The notes under the pieces are model-generated. The model made no database searches. It was not told the DNA's origin and saw only the letters and a list, made by a program, of their open reading frames with translations. The position numbers and the translations under genes were made by a program. From Bacteroidetes/Chlorobi group bacterium ChocPot_Mid (GTDB lineage: Bacteria > Bacteroidota > Ignavibacteria > Kapaibacteriales > UBA2268), in contig RCNQ01000018.1 in the NCBI GenBank assembly GCA_003731675.1, forward strand, positions 1-10,114: 10,114 nucleotides of DNA, read 5' to 3'. This document shows positions 1 to 6,606 of the stretch, piece after piece. Position 1 is the stretch's first letter, and every line of letters starts with the position of its first letter.

Positions 1-1211
1 GCAGGAGCCAAATCTTTTGGACCTGATACCCAAGCACCAGATGCACCTGAGTGTGAACCAATGAAATATGGTTCAGCAGCGGCGATTTCTGATGGTTCTT
101 TTTCTGGGAATACATCTGTTGATGCCCAAAGAATTGCCTGAGAAATTGTCATATCAAGGAAGTCTTCCCAAGCTTCAGCTTCGAGTTCTTTCATTTTTCT
201 CTTATATTCTTTCGGGTCATCTTTCAATTCTTCAGCAATCTTTTGGATGGCTTCTTCTGTCTTCATATATGTCGGACCTAAGCCGTCCATTGTGTCGAGC
301 ATACCCAACCAGTTACGTAAGTTTGCAGGAATTGGTTTTACCTTACCATAAGGTAACCATTTTTCCAATTCGTCTTTTCTTACAGCCATATACTCACCAC
401 CGGCAGCCGAAATTGCTCTTGACTTGAATAACAAGAACCATGCACCAACCGGACCGTAAGCATCCTTAAAACGTACAGGGATAAATCTTACTTCCTGACA
501 TGTCATTTCAGCACCAGCTTTCATTGTAAAGTATGCTGATGAACCTGAGTTCCACGGTGGATACCAAGCACGACCTAAACCTTCGCCTGATGACCTTGGT
601 TTGAATACGTGTACTGCACCACCGGCACCGATATAGACAGCTTTCGCTTTAAATACATAGAATTTATTTTCTCTGACACTGAATCCAACAGCACCAGAAA
701 TTTTATCACCATCCATCAATGGTTCGACGACAAAAACTCTTTCAATGATGTTTTCCATACCTAAAGCATTCTTTGCTGCTTCAGCAACAATAACTTTGTA
801 TGATTCACCATTAATCATAAGTTGCCAGCGACCTTCATGAACGTAGTTACCTTCGGCATCTTTCCAAATTGGTAAACCCCATTTTTCGAATAGGTGAACT
901 GTTGAATCAACGTGTCGTGCAATATTTGCTACCAAATCTTCACGGGTAATACCCATCAAATCGTTACGAACGTATTCAACATAATCTTTAATTGTGTTCT
1001 TACCGCTTCTTAAATCAACATATTGATTTATAGCTGAAAGACCCATAGCAACTGCACCACTTCTGTCAACAGCTGCCTTATCCACAAGAGTAACTTTCAA
1101 ATTGTGTTTCTTTGCCCAGTACGCTGCTTCCACAGCTGCACCGCAAGCAGACATACCACCACCAATAATCAATAAATCGGTGTTGACTTCTACTGTTTCA
1201 AAATTTGCCAT
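1..1211 (-). CDS. aprA: Adenylylsulfate reductase alpha subunit (partial, C-terminus beyond left edge)
   Basis: FAD-containing catalytic subunit of dissimilatory APS reductase, a cytoplasmic AprAB enzyme that interconverts APS and sulfite plus AMP. About 403 codons are present, from ATG at 1209-1211; the family is usually around 640-660 residues, so roughly 60% is here. Seen: an N-terminal dinucleotide-binding block LLIIGGGMSACGAA (residues 13-26); VDKAAVDRSGAVAMGLSAIN (43-62), typical of AprA; the block RFIPVRFKDAYGPVGAWF; and, near the edge, GSHSGASGAWVSGPKDLAP, whose His probably matches an active-site His of known AprA structures (inference). The frame is open throughout. An AAAAAGG ribosome-binding site lies 9 nt upstream of the ATG. 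The gene starts 50 bp after aprB and is the third gene of sat-aprB-aprA. In several sulfur bacteria qmoABC follows aprA, so it is the expected neighbour just outside the window. Function is secure; physiological direction is not. Confidence 0.97.
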   Translation of the reverse strand, partial: MANFETVEVNTDLLIIGGGMSACGAAVEAAYWAKKHNLKVTLVDKAAVDRSGAVAMGLSAINQYVDLRSGKNTIKDYVEYVRNDLMGITREDLVANIARHVDSTVHLFEKWGLPIWKDAEGNYVHEGRWQLMINGESYKVIVAEAAKNALGMENIIERVFVVEPLMDGDKISGAVGFSVRENKFYVFKAKAVYIGAGGAVHVFKPRSSGEGLGRAWYPPWNSGSSAYFTMKAGAEMTCQEVRFIPVRFKDAYGPVGAWFLLFKSRAISAAGGEYMAVRKDELEKWLPYGKVKPIPANLRNWLGMLDTMDGLGPTYMKTEEAIQKIAEELKDDPKEYKRKMKELEAEAWEDFLDMTISQAILWASTDVFPEKEPSEIAAAEPYFIGSHSGASGAWVSGPKDLAP

Positions 1212-1222
1212 AATTTTTTACC

Positions 1223-1260
1223 TTTTTAATTGTTAGTTAAATTTTTAATTGTTAATTCCG
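1223..1260. repeat. 19-bp imperfect direct repeat in the aprB-aprA gap
   Basis: Two adjacent units begin at 1223 and 1242. Their first 16 bases, TTTTTAATTGTTA(G/A)TT, differ at one position. The pair fills most of the 50-bp spacer between aprB and aprA and ends next to the aprA ribosome-binding site. It may be a small slippage duplication; no function is evident. Confidence 0.6.
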
Positions 1261-1261
1261 T

Positions 1262-1717
1262 TTATTGCCATCCTGTACGACCAGGTGCTGCTAATTCCGC
1301 CAATCCTGTTGAAGCGGGTTCTGTAAACAATTCTGCAGCTGATATATCTGCGGCTCCTTCATCAAAAGCACCATTAGGTACTGCCGAACCTTCAGCTGTT
1401 GTACGAATAGGGAATTTGAATCTCTTCAATTCACCACCGCGGAACTTAATTGTCCACATAATTGAATCGGAACTCCTCATCGGAGTTACTTGTGCACCCA
1501 GAGGCACAAAATCTGCATAACCGCGAACTTCAATTGCCTGGTTCGGGCAAATCTTTACGCAGTTGTAACATTCCCAGCACATTTCCGGCTCTAAATTATA
1601 AGCTTTCATTGCTTCTTTATTCAAAACCATCAAATCATTGGGACAAATGTGTTGGCAGGCTGTCTTATCGAGAGCCTTGCATCCATCGCATTTTTCTTGA
1701 ATTACATAACTTGGCAT
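1262..1717 (-). CDS. aprB: Adenylylsulfate reductase beta subunit (iron-sulfur)
   Basis: Electron-transfer subunit of dissimilatory APS reductase. It carries two [4Fe-4S] clusters and passes electrons between a partner, typically the membrane Qmo complex, and the FAD of AprA. The protein has 151 residues, normal for the family. Seen: two ferredoxin-type cysteine sets, C10, C13, C21, C25 and C47, C50, C53, C57, with the long CxxCx7CxxxC first set that is characteristic of AprB. W48 matches the conserved Trp linked to electron transfer towards FAD in the Archaeoglobus structure (family knowledge). The C-terminal tail (about residues 80-151) is the segment that wraps AprA in known structures. 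The start is ATG at 1715-1717 with an AGGAG ribosome-binding site. The gene lies 89 bp after sat and 50 bp before aprA. The DNA here is GC-richer than the surrounding envelope genes (30 G/C in the 60 bases 1261-1320). Confidence 0.97.
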   Translation of the reverse strand: MPSYVIQEKCDGCKALDKTACQHICPNDLMVLNKEAMKAYNLEPEMCWECYNCVKICPNQAIEVRGYADFVPLGAQVTPMRSSDSIMWTIKFRGGELKRFKFPIRTTAEGSAVPNGAFDEGAADISAAELFTEPASTGLAELAAPGRTGWQ

Positions 1718-1725
1718 CAGTTTTT

Positions 1726-1730
1726 CTCCT
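1726..1730 (-). promoter_or_regulatory. Ribosome-binding site of aprB (AGGAG)
   Basis: AGGAG on the minus strand, 8 nt upstream of the aprB ATG. Together with the site before acn it shows that this genome uses Shine-Dalgarno sites for at least some metabolic genes. Confidence 0.8.
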
Positions 1731-1806
1731 GAATTTTTTTAAAAATATGTTAATTAATTTTTTTATTTATTGTTTATAAAACATTTATTTTCTAAAAGTC
1801 TATTTT

Positions 1807-3033
1807 CTATCCACCTGTTGCGGCTCTGTGCACTTTTATCTCAACTTTTTCTTCCAAACCTGCGTAATATTCCTTCAATATCTCGAGAACTTCCGGACGG
1901 CTGAATTCAACAGGTATAGGAGAACCTTCGGACAGACCTTTACGCAACATCGTACCGCTTAATAACAATCTGTCTTCTTTGGAGTGAGGACAGGTTTTCA
2001 TTGAAGCCATTCCACCACATTTATAGCACCAAAATGTCCAATCAATCTTTAAGGGTTTGCAAAGCAAAGCACCTTCCCACAATTCATCAAAAATATCCTG
2101 CGCTTCGAACGGACCATAATAATTGCCAACTCCAGCATGGTCACGACCGATTATCATATGTGTACATCCAAAATTTTGTCTGAACAATGCATGCAACAAA
2201 GCTTCTCTTGGACCAGCATATCTCATATCTAATGGATATCCGCCACAAATTGCAGTATTCTTCACAAAATAATGCTCAACTAATGTATTAATACATTTGA
2301 CTCTGACATCAGCAGGTATATCGCCTGGTTTCAGCTTACCGACTAATTGATGGATATATAAACCATCAGATACTTCCAATGCAATTTTAGCAAGATATTC
2401 ATGGCTCCTGTGCATTGGGTTTCTCAATTGCAAAGCGGCAATTGTTTTCCAACCTTTTTCTGCAAATATTGCTCTTGACTCAGAAGGTCTTTGGTAAATT
2501 CCTGCAAATTCAGTTGGGAACGTTGCTTCTGATAAAACCTTTACTGGTCCTGCAATATTAAATTCCTTTTGATCCATAACCATTTTAACACCAGGATGTT
2601 CAGAATCTGTCGTTTTATAGACATGCTGACATTCGAAAGCTTTATCAATGGTGTATTTCTCTTCAACCTTCATTGTAGCCATTATTTCATTGTATTCATC
2701 AGAATACAATGCAACTTCGTCTCCAATTTTCAATTTATCGGCTTCTTCTTTAGAGGCAGATAAAGTAACCGGAATAGGCCAAAACAATCCATTCATACTG
2801 GGCATCTTCATATCAGAACAAACACTCTTCCAATCTTCATAACCCATAAAACCTTTCAGCGGAGTAAAACCACCAATTCCTAACATAATCAAATCGCCTG
2901 TTTCACGACTTGAAATATTGATTTTAGGTAAACCAGCGGCTTTTTTCTTTTCTTCTTCCAACTCTTTCCCTGTCAAAAGAAGTTCAATCAACTCACTGCT
3001 CCCGTGAGGACTGATTAATTTCACATTTCCCAT
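1807..3033 (-). CDS. sat: Sulfate adenylyltransferase (ATP sulfurylase, Sat type)
   Basis: Catalyses ATP + sulfate = APS + diphosphate in the cytoplasm, supplying APS to AprAB for sulfate reduction, or running in reverse during sulfur oxidation to make ATP. The protein has 408 residues, normal for the monofunctional Sat family; there is no C-terminal APS-kinase domain. Seen: an N-terminal PUA-like region (about 1-165), then the catalytic domain with QLRNPMHRSHE (202-212, the HxxH-type nucleotide-binding motif) and GRDHAG (296-301). A cluster C336, C339, C348 with H350 nearby resembles the zinc site of some bacterial and archaeal Sat enzymes. The start is placed at ATG 3031-3033, because AGGA lies 6 nt upstream; the in-frame GTG three bases earlier would be too close to it. 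The gene ends with TAG and is first of sat-aprB-aprA, behind a 434-bp leader region. Confidence 0.97.
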   Translation of the reverse strand: MGNVKLISPHGSSELIELLLTGKELEEEKKKAAGLPKINISSRETGDLIMLGIGGFTPLKGFMGYEDWKSVCSDMKMPSMNGLFWPIPVTLSASKEEADKLKIGDEVALYSDEYNEIMATMKVEEKYTIDKAFECQHVYKTTDSEHPGVKMVMDQKEFNIAGPVKVLSEATFPTEFAGIYQRPSESRAIFAEKGWKTIAALQLRNPMHRSHEYLAKIALEVSDGLYIHQLVGKLKPGDIPADVRVKCINTLVEHYFVKNTAICGGYPLDMRYAGPREALLHALFRQNFGCTHMIIGRDHAGVGNYYGPFEAQDIFDELWEGALLCKPLKIDWTFWCYKCGGMASMKTCPHSKEDRLLLSGTMLRKGLSEGSPIPVEFSRPEVLEILKEYYAGLEEKVEIKVHRAATGG

Positions 3034-3467
3034 CACTAATCCTTTATATTTTGTTAGTAAAAAAAATTATTAATTTCAATTTTCTTATCTCTCTTTTTTA
3101 AGATTTATTCGCTCGTCCCAAAAAGTACAATGCAATGTTATATAAATAAAAAAATAAAATCAACCGTGTTTGGATTAATGTATTCACTGTGTTGGTGGTT
3201 GATGTGTACAGAGTGTTGTATTTTTTAAATGCAAATTGTTTTAGATAATTATAATTTAATTATTAGTCTTACCTTAGGTTCTTTTATATTCAGATTATTA
3301 GATTATTTTTTGCTAATCAATGTTAGTAATGATGTTCATAAAAACACATTTATACAGAAATGAAAATTTTAAGGAAAAAAAATTGAATTTTAACAGGAAA
3401 AAGAAGTTTTTTTTTGAGAACTACTTTTTTTTATTTGAGAGATTATTGTTTTTAGAAATTTTATTTT
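3034..3467. other. Gene-free AT-rich region upstream of the sat-apr operon
   Basis: No convincing coding frame on either strand. Its right part is the 3' flank of the CheB-like gene, with A/T runs but no clear terminator hairpin. Its left part must hold the promoter and leader of sat. A tandem AGATTATT pair lies at 3292-3307. A GC-richer island at about 3161-3220 stands out and contains the inverted repeats listed separately. A perfect TATAAT lies on the minus strand at 3248-3253, which would start a leader of roughly 200 nt, but no matching -35 element is seen. Confidence 0.7.
3159..3215 (-). promoter_or_regulatory. Candidate structured leader (overlapping inverted repeats) of sat operon
   Basis: Read on the minus strand, CACTCTGT (3215-3208) can pair with ACACAGTG (3192-3185) in 7 of 8 positions. 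ATCAACC (3203-3197), in the loop of that hairpin, can pair perfectly with GGTTGAT (3165-3159), which is followed directly by TTTATTTTTTT. The two pairings interleave, so they form either an H-type pseudoknot or alternative hairpins, the second resembling an intrinsic terminator with a long (31-nt) loop. Stems this short also arise by chance in AT-rich DNA, so function is unproven. It matches no riboswitch class that I recognise. Confidence 0.3.
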
Positions 3468-4505
3468 TTAATTTATCAAATCTATAATTGTTTTTATTAG
3501 TTTGTCAGGTTTTACAATTTGGTCGGCGGCTCTCAATTCTTTGGCGGCTTCTACAATAGTGCTGAATACAAGATATTTTTCATCAACGAGAATATTTTTT
3601 GAACCGGCTCTTTTCATCTCAAGGAAACCGTGTATGCCGTCTTCGGTATCACCTGAAAGTAAAATACCAATTGTATTTTGCGGACATTGTTCAGCTAAAG
3701 AATGCATCAATACATCAATTGAAGGTCTTTGTCCATTAATTTTTTCTCCGTTTTCAACAACAACCGAAAATTTATTTCCCTGCTTAAGGACTTTAGTATG
3801 CAAATCGCCAGGAGCAATCAATACTTTTCCGGGTTCAATCAAATCCTTATTTACTGCTTCGCTAATTTTAACATTAGAAATCTCGTTCATTTTATCAGCA
3901 AATGTTTTTGAGAATCCTGAGGGAAGAGAGGTTATTATTATCATTCCCGGAGATTCCTTTGGTAATCTGGTCAAAAACTTTTTAATCAAAGGAATACTTC
4001 CTGATGAAGAACCTATTGCAACAATTTTGTTCCTTAGTTTATTGCTATCTATTTTATCAGATGTTTTTTCAATTTGATGAGAGAAGAAATCATCTACTAA
4101 TATATTTTCTATTTTTGCAATATTTACCAAATTTAATTTTTCTTTCAGTTCATTGAGCATTTGTTCAGTGCCTTTTTGTAAATCTGTTGGAGGTTTTACA
4201 ACGAAGTCGAGCACACCTAATTCCATCATCTGAAGAGCTAAAAATTTACCTTTCTGGGTTTGAGGAGCTATTGCAATTACAGCTAATTTTTCTGATTGAA
4301 TCAATTTTCGCAGATAATCATAGCTGTCAATTCCAACATCATCAATATCTAATATTATGACATCAGGTTTATTGTCAAAGAGAAATTGCTTTATGGAAAA
4401 TAAATTTGGAACAGCACCCAATAATTCTAAATTAGGAATTTCAGATATTTTTTCACTCAAAAATTCCTTTAGTTCATGATTATCAATAACGAAAATTATT
4501 TTCAT
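3468..4505 (-). CDS. CheB-type receiver plus methylesterase-domain protein with altered catalytic triad
   Basis: 345 residues with the two-domain layout of chemotaxis protein-glutamate methylesterase CheB: receiver (about 1-107), linker (108-158), and CheB C-terminal domain (159-345). The receiver keeps the phospho-acceptor D53 and K104 (LGVLDFVVKP), but the usual acidic pair is D8-N9, and the conserved Ser/Thr after beta-4 is replaced by Ala-Pro (80-81). In the effector domain, GSSSGS (165-170) supplies the nucleophile-position S167 and SGDTEDG (284-290) supplies D289. However, the conserved QHMPPGF-type block reads TSLPSGF (192-198), so the catalytic His is S193. Fold motifs GKVLIAPGDLH and RPSIDVLMHSLAE are intact and the frame is open, so decay or a sequencing frameshift is unlikely. 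No CheA, CheR, CheW or receptor gene is nearby. It is probably not a conventional methylesterase; a regulatory or binding role is possible (inference). No ribosome-binding site is visible before ATG 4503-4505. Confidence 0.88.
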   Translation of the reverse strand: MKIIFVIDNHELKEFLSEKISEIPNLELLGAVPNLFSIKQFLFDNKPDVIILDIDDVGIDSYDYLRKLIQSEKLAVIAIAPQTQKGKFLALQMMELGVLDFVVKPPTDLQKGTEQMLNELKEKLNLVNIAKIENILVDDFFSHQIEKTSDKIDSNKLRNKIVAIGSSSGSIPLIKKFLTRLPKESPGMIIITSLPSGFSKTFADKMNEISNVKISEAVNKDLIEPGKVLIAPGDLHTKVLKQGNKFSVVVENGEKINGQRPSIDVLMHSLAEQCPQNTIGILLSGDTEDGIHGFLEMKRAGSKNILVDEKYLVFSTIVEAAKELRAADQIVKPDKLIKTIIDLIN

Positions 4506-4535
4506 AACATTATATATATTAAAAAATTAATATTA

Positions 4536-4543
4536 CAAAAATA
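4536..4543 (-). promoter_or_regulatory. Candidate Bacteroidota-type -7 element for the CheB-like gene
   Basis: TATTTTTG on the minus strand fits the Bacteroidota -7 consensus TAnnTTTG and would give a leader of about 25 nt before the ATG at 4505. No clear TTTG -33 element is seen; the nearest, TTTC, is 22 nt upstream. It suggests that the CheB-like gene can be transcribed separately from the lipoprotein gene 107 bp upstream. Confidence 0.35.
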
Positions 4544-4612
4544 GCATTTTTCATTATATATTTTTGAAAGAAGTTTATTAATTTAATTTTATTTTTCTTA
4601 ATAGAATTGTAT

Positions 4613-5077
4613 TCATTTTAGTACTTTTACTTCAACTTCCACAATGCCTGATTGAATCATATCAAGCTCTTCTGCGGCGGCTCTTGAAACATCAATTAAC
4701 CGGCTTTTCTTGTAAGGTCCTCTGTCGTTTATTCTAACAATAACGCTTTTATTGTTTTCAAGGTTAGTTACAAGAACTTTTGTACCGAAAGGTAAGGTTC
4801 TATGAGCAGCAGTGAAGTCGTCCTGGTCGTATATTTCTCCACTTGCTGTCTTTTTACCATGAAATTTATCAGCATAATAAGAAGCTGTGCCTGTCATAAT
4901 TTCACCGGTGAAATCTTCTTCATCTAATTCCTTATCCTCTGTTACGGAAGCAACAGGTTTTATATTTTGAACTTCAATTTTAATTTTGTCTTCTGAAGTA
5001 AATCTGACAAATGATGTACATGAAGTAATAGTCAATAACATTAAGAAAAATATTATATTTCTTATTCCATTAAACAT
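4613..5077 (-). CDS. rlpA: RlpA-like septal ring lytic transglycosylase domain lipoprotein
   Basis: 154-residue predicted lipoprotein. A hydrophobic signal with a lipobox-like end ITSC puts the lipidated Cys at C20. A low-complexity acidic stretch (about 28-59) leads to a double-psi beta-barrel domain (about 61-153). That domain contains GTASYYADKFHGKKTASGE (63-81), AAHRTLPFGT (90-99) and INDRGPY (116-122), all hallmark RlpA segments. E81, H92 and D118 fall where the family's conserved putative catalytic residues lie, so peptidoglycan glycan-strand cleavage in the periplasm is plausible. The C-terminal SPOR domain of Escherichia and Pseudomonas RlpA, which targets denuded septal glycans, is absent: the protein ends right after the barrel. 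The gene starts 25 bp after the GWxTD gene and is probably co-transcribed with it. No Shine-Dalgarno site is seen upstream of the ATG. Confidence 0.92.
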   Translation of the reverse strand: MFNGIRNIIFFLMLLTITSCTSFVRFTSEDKIKIEVQNIKPVASVTEDKELDEEDFTGEIMTGTASYYADKFHGKKTASGEIYDQDDFTAAHRTLPFGTKVLVTNLENNKSVIVRINDRGPYKKSRLIDVSRAAAEELDMIQSGIVEVEVKVLK

Positions 5078-5102
5078 TATTATTTAAAATTTTAGTTAAA
5101 AA

Positions 5103-6413
5103 TCATCTGCCAAATTTATATTTTTCAGTAATAGTATAAGGTCTGATAAGGCGAAAATCACCCATTCCTGTTTCGTCAGAGAACAAGAATTCCCTATTAT
5201 TAAGATAAGTCCATTTAACATAAACTGTCCTTGTGCTGTACGTATCAGATTTATCTATATAATCCGGTTGCCCAAAGACAATATAGACCATCCCCATATC
5301 TGTTAACCAACCTTCGGTATATGACTTAAAATTTTTATTCGCATACTGTATTCTTGAAAAATATTCTTCAAATGCTTCGTTTCTGTCGGTAGAAGGTGAA
5401 GGGTCTAAATTCTTCCAGAATTCTTCAAATCTTCTCCTTTTTTCATTATCATCATTGCCTTGTTCAATATAATTTATTTCCGAAGGACTTGCAACATATT
5501 TAAGATATCTGATAGCCAGGTTAATATCTTCAATCATTGTACCTGAGATAACTTTCTGATAGAGTAGAGTTCTCTCCGTTATCGCCAGATAATCATCTTC
5601 ATTGTATGATATTCTGTCGCTTCTTGTCAAAGCAATTAATCTTAAAACGTATTTACCCTGTTTGATATTTGCTGGAAAAATGATTTTCTTATATAGCTGA
5701 TTTACTTTATTTTTAACATCAAATGAAAAAATGTCACTTTTATAGATAATCTTTTCTTTATCATTTATTATTTCATAAACAAAATCAAGACTATCAAAAT
5801 TTTTATTATTATAAACTTCAAAAAATATGAAAAATCCGTCAGCAAGAATACCGATGTTGTCAGAAATATGTGGCGTTATTTTATATTTCCCCTTATTTTC
5901 TTCTATGGAACTAACGAGCATAATTCCACTCATGGATATCCTGTATTTTTCAAATTTCACAATACTAATACTTCGAGTTTTGGTTAATGTTTTTCCTGAC
6001 AATAAATCAATTAGATTAATCTGAACATTATAGTTGCCAGCATTCAGAAAAAAACTTTTTGAAATTATTTCAAATCCTGCAGTGCTTCCTTGCGTAACTG
6101 AATAATCTTTCTCTTCAACTGTTTTTCTAACTTTATCTGAAATTATTTTATTACCTGTTGTATCATAAATATCATAATGTATTTCATAAATCGAAGTGAA
6201 AATATCCTGCCTTTTTTCGAATCTAAGTGTTTGATAAGGAATCATCACCAGCATATCTGCTCTGCCATCTGTCTGAAAATCAGATGTATCAATATTTTTA
6301 AAACAGACTGCATCAAAATAAAAAGTCTGAGATGGCTCCTCATTTTGATTCATTTGAGCTGATAACCTGTGTATCAGTAATAAAAAAATTATTATGTTGA
6401 TTGCTAATTTCAT
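5103..6413 (-). CDS. GWxTD domain-containing secreted protein
   Basis: 436 residues of unknown function. Seen: an N-terminal signal peptide (about 1-20, hydrophobic IIIFLLLIH then LSAQ), so the protein is exported and has no other membrane segment. A long beta-rich region (about 30-285) may contain Ig-like or repeated sandwich modules (inference). The C-terminal domain (about 290-425) carries the defining motif GWLTD at 368-372 followed by MGMVYIVFGQPDYID (373-387), a Trp/Tyr-rich strand VYVKWTYLNN and a terminal FRLIRPYTITEKYKFGR. The GWxTD domain is a named family seen mainly in Bacteroidota, Ignavibacteria, Acidobacteria and related groups, with no established activity. The DNA is markedly AT-rich (10 G/C in the 60 bases 5701-5760). 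It is the first gene of a probable pair with the RlpA-like lipoprotein, divergent from aconitase, suggesting an envelope role. Confidence 0.9.
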   Translation of the reverse strand: MKLAINIIIFLLLIHRLSAQMNQNEEPSQTFYFDAVCFKNIDTSDFQTDGRADMLVMIPYQTLRFEKRQDIFTSIYEIHYDIYDTTGNKIISDKVRKTVEEKDYSVTQGSTAGFEIISKSFFLNAGNYNVQINLIDLLSGKTLTKTRSISIVKFEKYRISMSGIMLVSSIEENKGKYKITPHISDNIGILADGFFIFFEVYNNKNFDSLDFVYEIINDKEKIIYKSDIFSFDVKNKVNQLYKKIIFPANIKQGKYVLRLIALTRSDRISYNEDDYLAITERTLLYQKVISGTMIEDINLAIRYLKYVASPSEINYIEQGNDDNEKRRRFEEFWKNLDPSPSTDRNEAFEEYFSRIQYANKNFKSYTEGWLTDMGMVYIVFGQPDYIDKSDTYSTRTVYVKWTYLNNREFLFSDETGMGDFRLIRPYTITEKYKFGR

Positions 6414-6504
6414 TAACTCTTATATTTAAGTAAAATATCGAACTTCAAAATAATATATTATTAATTAATAACGAAATTTATGACAAAATTTACACCATTG
6501 TTTA

Positions 6505-6512
6505 CAAAAATA
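6505..6512 (-). promoter_or_regulatory. Candidate Bacteroidota-type promoter for the GWxTD-rlpA pair
   Basis: TATTTTTG on the minus strand fits TAnnTTTG. An ATTG (6533-6536, minus) lies 20 nt upstream, matching three of four bases of the -33 consensus TTTG. Predicted leader of about 85 nt to the ATG at 6413. It lies in the 193-bp divergent region shared with acn. I see no equally clear element for acn. Confidence 0.35.
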
Positions 6513-6594
6513 TTTTTTAATTTGTACTAATTCAATTAGTTTTATATTTTATATTTTATCAGAATAAAAAATAATATCTTCATAATTAATTTAT

Positions 6595-6600
6595 AAGGAG
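6595..6600 (+). promoter_or_regulatory. Ribosome-binding site deciding the acn start (AAGGAG)
   Basis: AAGGAG ends 6 nt before ATG 6607-6609, an ideal spacing. An in-frame TTG at 6601 directly abuts the site and cannot be the start, so the ATG is chosen. Confidence 0.85.
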
Positions 6601-6606
6601 TTGGAA

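Noticed and set aside
68..427. 119-codon open frame on the plus strand
   Set aside because: It lies antisense inside aprA, whose translation is clearly conserved over this stretch.
1771..1783. TGTTT-ATA-AAACA hairpin between sat and aprB as a terminator or processing site
   Set aside because: The stem is only 5 bp and A/T-only apart from one G-C pair, with no clean T-run after it; such hairpins are common by chance here.
3034..3036. GTG start for sat
   Set aside because: Only 3 nt separate it from AGGA, while ATG at 3033 has 6 nt and is the next codon.
3918..3935. Sequencing error explaining the missing catalytic His in the CheB-like protein
   Set aside because: The frame and conserved residues continue on both sides (PSGF after, PGMIII before), and His to Ser (TCT) needs more than one base change from CAT or CAC.
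3502..4077. 191-codon open frame on the plus strand
   Set aside because: It is antisense to the conserved CheB-like gene, shows no recognisable domain and lacks a plausible start context; a reading-frame shadow.
4509..4514. TATAAT on the minus strand as a promoter -10 for the CheB-like gene
   Set aside because: It lies 3 nt before the ATG, so transcription would begin inside the gene; the TATTTTTG further upstream fits better.
6601..6606. TTG start two codons upstream for aconitase
   Set aside because: The TTG directly abuts the AAGGAG site, leaving no spacing; the ATG at 6607 has ideal 6-nt spacing.
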